From: Branchiostoma floridae
Taxonomy: Eukaryota > Chordata > Leptocardii > Amphioxiformes > Branchiostomatidae
Direction: 5' to 3'
DNA length: 64,000 nt
Assembly (NCBI RefSeq): GCF_000003815.2
Contig: NC_049988.1
Location: 16,984,088 to 17,048,087 of the forward strand
The notes beneath the pieces are model-generated. The model was not told the DNA's origin, ran no database searches, and saw only the letters and a list, made by a program, of their open reading frames with translations. Below are positions 50,316 to 61,300 of this stretch, in pieces. The translations under genes were made by a program, and so were the position numbers. How positions within the stretch are numbered: the first letter of the stretch is position 1; every line of letters starts with the position of its first letter.

Positions 50316-52367
50316 ATGGCGGACAATCCTCGCCAGGATCTGTACCTGAAGATTTCTCGAAACCTGGTAGATCGAGAACTTACAAATCTCCGGAACTATG
50401 TCGGCGGTGCAGAGATCTTACCAGCGGGATTCGTCCAGAAAGCCGACGCTCACCAGATCTTCAACCTACTTGAAAAAGAAGGGAAGTTGGAACCAGGAAA
50501 TCTTTCATTTCTGTCAGACATCTTGAGAAAAGTTGGAAGGCATGACTACGCTGAGCAGGCGGATAAGATCTCAGAAAATGAAAGCAAAGGTATGTTATCA
50601 TTCTGTGAACATAAGAACATGTGAATATTGGCCAGAAAACATTGCTCTACAGCCACTGTGCTCCATAAGGAAATAACTTGAAATGGTCAGTTCAAGTATC
50701 GAGTATAGACTCTTTTGTATAGGAAATGTCTAAGGGCGCATAAGGGATAAACATTGTCATTTTACTGTTCAAAGAAAACGTTAACACCATTACGTATCTT
50801 ATTCGAGACATGATTATGAATTATGTTTTAGGATGATACCTGTTTATGATTTAGGATGATACCTGTTATTTTATCATAAGAGAAGCTCTCGAGATCCATA
50901 AGCATAGCGAGAATTATGGTATGGTATGTGTTATGAATTGATCGTATGTCATAAATTGGCCTCGTGTTGTGGGTAAGAATATACTTTGTGTTTCACGAAA
51001 GCATTGGATTAAATTTCTGAGGTCAAAGTGCATAGTGGCACTACTACATTTCATTGGGCAACGGATACTGTTACATGCATAGGTGTTCGATCGTCTGTAT
51101 CCCGTGTACGAAGATACATATGTAAACTGATACAATTGCTTTAAATCTTGTGTTCAAAATGCCAGTTATTCTCTTTCAAGTATTCATCTATTCGTGTCAG
51201 ACGCGGAAGCAGTAGTTGTGTCGTAAATAAACAACATGGTTGCCCTTGGGCAATTTTGGTAACATGGGTAACTGATAGTGTTGGTATCCTGTTTCTGCTA
51301 ATGGTTTAAGCAATGGACTTACCAGAAGCAGGCGAACGTAGATGCCCCATGCCCTGTTCGTTACATATTAACCACTTGTAAATGTCTATTTACTGTCTGC
51401 TGATCTTTATCCAATTATGCTTTTTTTTTCGATATTGCAGAACTAACCAAACCCGGGGTCTGGGCAAAAAGACCAAGAGATGAAAGTCGGACATATTGAG
51501 TGATAAGAAAGTTAAACTGAAAAATTGATTGTTTACTTTTGTTGCTTATCGGGTTTCCACTTTCCAGTCAAACTCCTGTGGGAGTTAGATATCTAACATT
51601 GTTTTTTAACGTTTAATTTGCTATAACGTTACGTCAATATTTTAGAAATTGATATCAAAATCGATAAAATTGTTTTAAGAACTTAACGTGGTGGCAAAAC
51701 TACATACTGTAACCACGGCTCAAGCCTATGGCAGTCTAAGATATGATAGACGAAAACATTTAATAGTAAAACCTTTTTGGACGGCAAACGGTTAGATAGA
51801 TCAAGGCATATAGTTAGATGCCCACCAACTATGACAGCAATAAGCAAAGTCTTTTTTTTCTGCAAATCAGGAGATAATGTGAAGTGTTCCGGGTTCCTAG
51901 CACAAACGAAGGTGCCATTTTTAATTTCCTATACATGATAGATATGCCGATGTGTACATTAGACACGAGGAACATTGTTTGAATATGTTCAGTGCATACT
52001 AAAAATCAATCATCTCATAAGTTGCTTCATCAACCCTTTGTTACCAATTGATCCGTCTTTTTTTTTTTCTTCAAAAATTCGATTAGTGGCTCTCCATTGC
52101 GCTTTGTTGTTGTCCCAGTTGACGTGTCGAGGTATTTCCACAAAGTCACTTGCGAGGTCAGCTTCAAGTGGGACGACTTGGCACGGGAGCTGAAGTTCGG
52201 GAGAAACGAGATAAGAAGAATAGAGGCCTCGGAACGTAACAACAAAAGAAGATGTAGGGAGATGCTGGTACGGTGGAGAAATAGAGAAGGAAAAGCTGGA
52301 TCTCTTCACACTCTGAAGAAGGCTCTCATCAGCATAGGAGAAAGGCTCACAGCCGAGTATTTGGAAG
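50316..52367 (+). CDS. FADD-like: DED and death-domain exons, third FADD-like unit
   Basis: The DED exon (50316-50589) and death-domain exon (52119-52367) are both phase 1. The linker exon between them has decayed (see 51441-51499), and no acidic tail exon is found before the mariner-like insertion at 52604. If the death-domain exon is read through its donor it ends after IYDLCSIAMSLL at 52405-52407. Confidence 0.7.
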
Positions 52368-55300
52368 GTATATATGACCTTTGTTCGATTGCAATGAGCC
52401 TGTTGTGACTATTTTGTGACAGCACGTGCCGAACAATAAATGTAACAGCTATGTAAGTCACTTGACGTAAACTTCTGTTCCTCAGCAGCAAGTCTAGGAG
52501 ATTTGTGAAGGTCTGTGTAGCATAGGAAGAAATTATATGCTGGTACAGAATTTGGTGCAATTCCTTATGCACTGTCCTATATTCACAATCAAGATGTTAT
52601 ATACGAGGGGTGATCAATATGTTCTCGGCCTAACCCAGAAATAATAAGCACAACTCAAATTTTGAGGCACAACTTTATAGTATGAAGTCTTTTATCAATA
52701 TCCTCCAAATCACAAATCATTGGAGTCATTACTTTCCAGGCATTCGTTTTATGCAAATTAGAAGGTAAGTGGCGAGAAAAAGAAGGGTGAAGTGTGATCA
52801 GACAATTTGACCCGCACACCTCAGGTTTCAGATCAATTGTCCACTTTTTTTTCGTTATCCCTTACCTAACGTTACTGGGTGTCGCCTGCAACGTAATGAT
52901 CACAATAATTTGAATTTTGGTACACATTTATATAAGATTTTATACAAGTACGTGGGATTATCAATAAGTCCTCGGTTTTGCGGAGAAATAATAAGCACAG
53001 CTCAGATTTCGAAGCATAGATGTCAAGTATAACGTCTTATATAAATCTGTACCAAAATTCAAATTATTGTGATCATTACTTTGCAGGCGACACCCAGTAA
53101 TGTTAGGTAAGGCCACAGCAAGTAGATTTTATGGATGACATCCGCGCGCTCATTACTTTTTGCCTGATTTCAGAAAAAAAACAAGATTTTTTTTCTTCTT
53201 CAGAGATGGTCAACATGACAAGAAAGTACCAAAATGGGAAAGTATGTTGTGTTGAAGCCTAATGATTGTACTTGTAGAAGTAACATTAGCGAGGTAGCCA
53301 TGATTGTAGTTATAGAAGTGAAACCAGCTGGATAGTTGGAAAAGTGGCACCACTATGGAAGTCATAATACCCCCCTGACATTAGGCGAAAACCGATCGGA
53401 TGACGATTCTGCGAGCTCAATTACGAGGAGGCATGACTCTGATGCCAACTAACAAATGGCAGAGTTTCTTCGTCGGCATCAGGGTCATACCTCCTCGCAA
53501 TTTAGAGCTCGCAGAATCGTCGTCCGATCGATTTTCGCCTAATGTGAGGGGGGTATAAGTGAAGTTGCCAACTTGGTGATACCAGTCTACCACACTAGTG
53601 TCACTTTTACTACACTAGTTCACTTCTTGAATACAGGAATGAATGATTTGTCGTCAGTACTACCATGCTTTATCACTTTAACTCTTCTTACAACATTTAT
53701 GGTGTCTATTTTGAAAATTTAGCCATCTTGTTTTTTTTTTACCCATCTTGTTTTTTTTTCGCCCTATCGCACTATTTTTGCAGCCTGCAGAGGATGTCAT
53801 CCATAAGATTTACTTGCTATGGCCTAAGGGAGAAGGACAAAAACGTGGACAATTGACCTGACCTGATGTGGCGGGTCATCTTGCGCTGCTGGAAGTCAGA
53901 CACCCAATTCTTTTTGCTTGAAATAGGAGGAGAATCATTATCAAACATTTTGACAATGTCTTTTGTTAATTTACGGCATGGGGAACTCGACCCACAGATG
54001 TCTGATCACAATTCACACCACTTTTTTCTCGCCACTTACCTTCTAATTTGCATAAAACGAATGCCTGGAAAGTAATGACTCCAATGATTTGTAATTTGGA
54101 GGATATTGATAAAAGGCTTCATACTATAAAGTTGTGCCTCAAAATTTGAGTTCTGCTTATTATTTCTGAGTTAGGCCGAGAACTTATTGATCACCCCTCG
54201 TACATGCACAATTGTAATCGCATGCATCAACTTGGACTAATAGATGTATTATGCTGAATTTCTATGTATTTATTTCCAAAGTACGATGATCATGTGTTAG
54301 CAATATGTTTTGATGTTAACTAACAAACTGATTGGATCCTATAATTACAATGTACAATAATAAAATAATTCAAGTCCTTACAGCTTGTTTGCATTCTGCA
54401 TAAAAACATAGTCACAGAACAGCCGAATCCACGTCACTCTAGTGAGTCCTCCTCTGACGACGACGATGGAAAAATACAATGGAAAGTACAACCTTGCACT
54501 GATGCCTTTCGGACGCAAACGATAAAGGAGGTAACCTTGTAACAGATGTCCTCTTATCCTTGTGAAGACATTATAATCCAGCCCTGCTCGGTTTTGCTTG
54601 CTAACATCAAAGAATAATAACAGCAATGAATGTAGACCTTTATTGTACATATATGTAAGATATATATATATATATATCCCCCTTGGTTAAATACAGGTCA
54701 CAACAAAAGAAAAGTTGACAGACACATGAAACATAAACAATGCCAACCTAAGACAAGAATTAAATAATTCTGCATGTTAGATTGACACAGAAGCTTGCAA
54801 AGAGATATTTTGCGGTGTAGTCATAGCTATATAGTTTTTCACTCGAAAAAAATGTGTGTTGTGTGCCTCTTGTTCAGAAAAGTCCGTACAAGATGAGCAG
54901 TTTTCCACGGGGATACGCCTTGATTCTGAATAATACGGAGTTCAACAAATTACCCAATCGACGAGGTGGTGATGTTGACCTGCACAACATGAAAGCTTTG
55001 CTCGAGGGCCTGTCATTTGAAACCTACATATTGCAGAACATGACAGCACAGGTGAGTGCCGAGCAGCTTTATTTGTGACTTGACTTATTCGCATCTCTTA
55101 CAAATCAGGATCCGACTGATCATAGAAAAACAAATGTATAGTAATATGTATAATTCATTATTCTTTCCAGACGATAAGGGACGAAATCCGGGCATTTTCT
55201 AAGCGAGAGAAGCATGGGAAAATGGACAGTTGCATAGTAGTGCTGATGTCAAATGGAACAAAAGATACCATCTTTGGAACGGACGGAGAACTCGTGCATT

Positions 55301-58300
55301 TGGACGACATCTTGACCATGTTTGACAACGAGAACTGCCCTCACCTGAAAGGGAAGCCAAAGCTGTTCTTCATACAAGCTACTGTTGGAGGTAGGTTGCT
55401 TTGTGTTTGAAATGTGTCAAGCTGAAGTGCGGCTTGTCACCGTCATTGTTACCTGAAATTGAGATTTATTGATGATACCACAGGTATATCTAATGTTGTA
55501 AGATCGGTTTCAAAACAAGTTCATTATATGTATGTCAATGTTTCATGCCATGGATATTTGTTACTCTGTGACTGGAGGGTAACCTCCAGCAACAGAGTCT
55601 TATAATCACTTTGAGTGTTCGCACCTATATCTCTATGTTCCGTGTTGATAGTCATATGCATATTATGGTTAGAACGTGTTTGATCATTGGGATCTTTTTT
55701 TTCGCGGTAGCTGTTTTCATTATCGATGTAATAATTTGAGAAATCACCCCTATTTCCCTGGTATTGTGGAACAGCTGGCCTATAGACGATGAGTTTTGGC
55801 AATTACTTATCTTCAAGCAGATATGGGGTTATGTTAGCTCCACAGCTGTCATTGACCCACTTTTAAAGTGGTGTGCGTCTCAAGTATCCATTGTGAAGCT
55901 GTGTTGTTGTTTTCATTTGGTGTCGTTCGATTGGGACGCTGATTTCGCTGTGTTTTTAATTTGGCAGTGATAGGTATGTTAGCTTTTAAGTAAGTTTTTG
56001 GTATAAGCTGATGTGATGTGCTCTGTATGCGATATAAACACCGTGTCATACCCCAAAGAAAACATCACAACCGACATAAATCATAATTAGGTCACAGAGT
56101 AAGTACGGTCACTTGTTAACAATTGTAACCATCCTTTGAAGCTATCAAATGAAGTATTAAACATTCACAATCATAAATAATGTGATCGTGAAGGATATAA
56201 TATTTCTATGGCAGGAAAGGTGGGAAAAGGGTGTAGCTGTACCTGAAGATGAAGATGACAGCCCAAGGACGGCGATGTTCCCAACCAGGCTCGACATGGT
56301 CTGTTTCTATGCAATGCAGTTAGGTACGCAAAACACNNNNNNNNNNNNNNNNNNNNNNNNNNNNNNNNNNNNNNNNNNNNNNNNNNNNNNNNNNNNNNNN
56401 NNNNNNNNNNNNNNNNNNNNNNNNNNNNNNNNNNNNNNNNNNNNNNNNNNNNNNNNNNNNNNNNNNNNNNNNNNNNNNNNNNNNNNNNNNNNNNNNNNNN
56501 NNNNNNNNNNNNNNNNNNNNNNNNNNNNNNNNNNNNNNNNNNNNNNNNNNNNNNNNNNNNNNNNNNNNNNNNNNNNNNNNNNNNNNNNNNNNNNNNNNNN
56601 NNNNNNNNNNNNNNNNNNNNNNNNNNNNNNNNNNNNNNNNNNNNNNNNNNNNNNNNNNNNNNNNNNNNNNNNNNNNNNNNNNNNNNNNNNNNNNNNNNNN
56701 NNNNNNNNNNNNNNNNNNNNNNNNNNNNNNNNNNNNNNNNNNNNNNNNNNNNNNNNNNNNNNNNNNNNNNNNNNNNNNNNNNNNNNNNNNNNNNNNNNNN
56801 NNNNNNNNNNNNNNNNNNNNNNNNNNNNNNNNNNNNNNNNNNNNNNNNNNNNNNNNNNNNNNNNNNNNNNNNNNNNNNNNNNNNNNNNNNNNNNNNNNNN
56901 NNNNNNNNNNNNNNNNNNNNNNNNNNNNNNNNNNNNNNNNNNNNNNNNNNNNNNNNNNNNNNNNNNNNNNNNNNNNNNNNNNNNNNNNNNNNNNNNNNNN
57001 NNNNNNNNNNNNNNNNNNNNNNNNNNNNNNNNNNNNNNNNNNNNNNNNNNNNNNNNNNNNNNNNNNNNNNNNNNNNNNNNNNNNNNNNNNNNNNNNNNNN
57101 NNNNNNNNNNNNNNNNNNNNNNNNNNNNNNNNNNNNNNNNNNNNNNNNNNNNNNNNNNNNNNAAATTGCAAGACTAGTTTATGTCCCCTTCTGATCATTG
57201 ACTTACATATCATTGTATTCTTTACGTAAGGTTATATACGTCTAACGACAAGTTCTTTGTTGTTGATTTCTTGCAGTTTCTCATATCTTAAAGCTAAAAC
57301 CTCTATCTAAGTTGTCGACGTCTGTACCTTTTCAGCTTATCACATCATTTCTGAGTAATAACAACTCATTCTTTGATTTGTTCCATTTCCACAGGGCACG
57401 TGTCCTTTAGGAACACAATGAGTGGCAGTTGGTTCATTCAGACCATTACCAAAGTCTTCATGCAGTACGCCAAGGACAACAGCCTACTCGAGATGATGAC
57501 AAAGGCGAGAATGCACTTTTTTTCTGAACAGTATCTATTGCTCGCCTTGATAATTGTGTCTGGATAAACTATCATGGTCACTGAGAAGCATATCTTCATA
57601 ATGAGGTATTGTACTTTAGCTTCCTTAGCGCAAGATCGACATCGGCCTTTAGAAATAATTACTCCATACAGAAAGAACATTCCTTAAATTAGCCACCGGT
57701 GGATACGTACGTTTTTTTAACTGACGATCGAATGGACAATGTTATAGATGCTTTAATTTATTGAATTAGTAGAAGAGCTGTTTTGTACTTATTTCATTGT
57801 AAACTCTGATGTGGCATAAACAAAGGTTCTTATAATCGAAGAATTCCGACTTCCAACATATACAGGTGATCGACGACGTTTCCAAACGAACGGTTCGGTC
57901 ACCATTCAAGTCTACCATCTCTGGGGGCAAGCAAGTGCCCGATTTTGTCTCCACTTTACGCAAGCCGCTTTACTTCTTTCCTGGTATGACCTTTTCCTAT
58001 TCAACATCATCTGTAAAAAAAACATGCTTGTTTAATTTGGGTTACACTTGGGTTTGGCATGGGGGAGTGATTTAATCTAAAGATACCCCATGGAGTTATC
58101 ACACATCGCTCAGGGTATCCACCTATCAACCGTACGTACATGTCGTAGCTAATATCAGCCTTTCATTGTTTTTCAATGGTGACGATACATTAAGCATGTC
58201 GTCATGCATTCTCAAACAGGTTTTTGTTATATTGAAAGCTGATTGTAATTTATTTCTTAGGCGACCCATCTAAAAAAGTTTCTCTATGCTGGGAAAGGGC

Positions 58301-61300
58301 CTGACTTCAAGCAGACTTCTGGGTGCAGTTAAACTCCCTACGTTGAAAATCGCGGATAAGCACTCCCCTCGAAAATAGACACAACTGCTCCAGATTTCCG
58401 CGAAAGAAATGCAGAATGACCCAAATAACTTTAACCAAATTGTTACATAATCCAATGAGGTTTCAATCAGATTAGATCCTCTTGATAATGAAGACAATAC
58501 TATTTGAAATTTTTAGTCTGAAAAAAATATCAATCCGGTTTGAATTCCAACTGTCAAAGAATCTACGTTAATTGTATCTACATGTCAAACTTCAAGATGT
58601 CTTCATCACAGCTGGATTAGCTTTGGTAGCTGTGTGTCTAGAAAAATGACTTATAATTGGGGTGCCTACTTGTAGTCTAAGAAATAACTATGGACTAGAG
58701 ATATAATTGTACATATAATTGCCAGCCAATCTCTCACATTAACTGTCTAGCAAGTGTTGTTATTACTTTGTATTTTGTTATTTTGCTAGGTATCTTTCAA
58801 GCGAACGTCTTTATATACTTAATTTCTCATCTGTTGTCTCTAGATTTTAAATATAACTCGAACTTATCTTGTACTTTGCAAACTGTTTCAGACAGGTCTA
58901 CACTGATATGAACTTCACGGGTGCCAGTAGCATACTGAAGTAGATGTTTACGTTATCCTATTTATACTCTAGGTGCAATAAAATCATAAACAGAGCAGTG
59001 AAGTTTATACGGATGATTTTTTCTCATCATGACAGCCTTGATCACATTTCCTTTTTCTAAATCATTTTCCGCGCAGATTCTGGATCAGTACCAGATGAAG
59101 TAGAGTTGGGAGGGCCTGAAATGAGAGCTCTGTACGATCGTGCCTGTGAAGAAGGAACCATAGAGATGTACAGCACCCGATTTGTACTTATCGGCAAGTT
59201 CGGCAACGGCAAAACTAACCTGTGTAACAGCCTACTTGGGGACGACTTTGAACCCGAGTGGAAAAAAACCGACAGCATTGCGATCCACCCATGTGTCAAG
59301 ACTGAGGGACAGCAATGGAAGGAACAAGAAGGTATATTGAAAAATTGCAGTTACTTATGATTTCAATAGGCTAGCGTTCAAGGAAATTGATTATACATTA
59401 CAGTTATTACATTTCAATCCATACAAGTTGTACCCTTCGATTATAGATACTCCTCATTGTTATGCAACAATACCTAAGTATGCCCCACCTATCATTTTCA
59501 GGCCAACAGGATCAGTTCCCCTACGCGGCTGCAGAATGGATTATAAACAAGATGGAAGATGACCAACAAAAAAGCTCCAAATCACCCGCTGAGTACAGTC
59601 AAGCCCAAAATGAATCTTTTGGTAACACGCAAAGTGGTGAGTAATGATGACTGACCAGTTAGATCGTTTTATCCATGCTAGAGCGTTGCTTAATAATCGT
59701 TAATGTACAGTAAATGGGAGGTTACAGTTATTAATCTTCTCTTGCAGCAATGACCAATCTTGCGGAAGCGCCAGAACCACAACCATCCGAACCGACGAAA
59801 CCAATCATAGCAGCTGGTGAGGTACAGTTTGTTGAGACGCCTCCGGAAAACAATGAGGTTCGAGCAGAAACTTATCTAAAAACAGAGGAGATCTTCAGAA
59901 GCTTCCGAAGAAATGAAGACCATTCCAGTCTCCTCGGTACGAGAGAGTACCCCCTGATTTCTATCTGGGATTTTGGAGGCCAGGAGATTTTCTACAGTAC
60001 CCAACAAGTCTTCTACACCCGTCGGGCAATCTACGGCATGACCATGGACCTCACCAAGCCTTTGAATCTCACCGTGAAGACAGCTTCTGATAGTGGTCCA
60101 CCTTGTCATCTTCATAAAGAAAAGGGTATGTGGAAATCTACAATTAAGGTAAAAGAATTAACTTACTTCGATGTTGATGATAAAAATGGCTTACACATTA
60201 TTACAGCGGTAGCTTTATCATCGTTAATAGTCAAAAATGTCTGAAAAACTTTATCTGAATAATAAACAGTCATTGAAAGGTCATGATGTGTAGCAATTTA
60301 AAGGCCATCGATTGTCATAATGTTGCTACTATCATTGACTCTTTGATGGCAAAGTTAGGGGCTTTTATGTGACTCACAGCCTATGATTGGTCATGTAAGT
60401 CATTCATTCAAGGAAATACAAATAAATGTCGTTCATATTTTACCTTTCTCTTTTGGCATTATAAACTCATGTGTCCAATGCAGACTACATCGACTATCAT
60501 CTGGAGTCCATTCGGATGCATACAAGATCAACAAGGAACACCAAACCACCACCTGTATTCTTCATCTTCACACACAAGGACCAAGTCACAGAGGTATTTT
60601 CATGCCCGTCAACCCCCCTGTAGAAATCATTGACCTCTTTTATCTTTGTTATAACAGAAGCGTCCATAAAATGTGTTTGAATGTAAAGTATCAAATATTC
60701 ATTCGTTCATTTAAAGGACTTTTATAACACTACACTTCTATAGTAATCTACTGTTTCAGCAGGGTCATATATTCTAATGCATATCATTAGCGTTACTCAA
60801 AATATCCGAATGCATCATCGTTTTGCTGAAAGGTTTTATTATTCAGGGAACCGTACTAGCATATCGTCATTGGTATTGTAACATTCTTTTCTGCCCGCTT
60901 ACCTTTTGTTGTATTCGAAACCGTTCTTGCACTTTTTCAGGAGACAAAGCAAACGTTCCACGTCGAAACAAGAAAGCATCTTAAAGGTAAGGAAATCAAC
61001 AAGCACGTCATTGGTCAGTACTTTTCAGTGGACAACACAAAACGGAATCCAGAAGATCCAGAGATGGCAGAGTTGAGAAATGCTATTTTGGACCTGGCCA
61101 AAAAACAGAGCTACATGGGAGAGAGGATCCCCATCAAGTGGCTGGAGCTGAAATCAAAGTTACAGGACATGCACAAGGAGGGCAAAAGGTACTGCAGCCT
61201 GAAACAAGTGATGGAAGCTATTGGCAGTCCTCCTGCAGGAACCACACCAGAAGAGAACGCCATCAGCATCCTGACCTTCTGGCACCTCTGTGGAGACATC

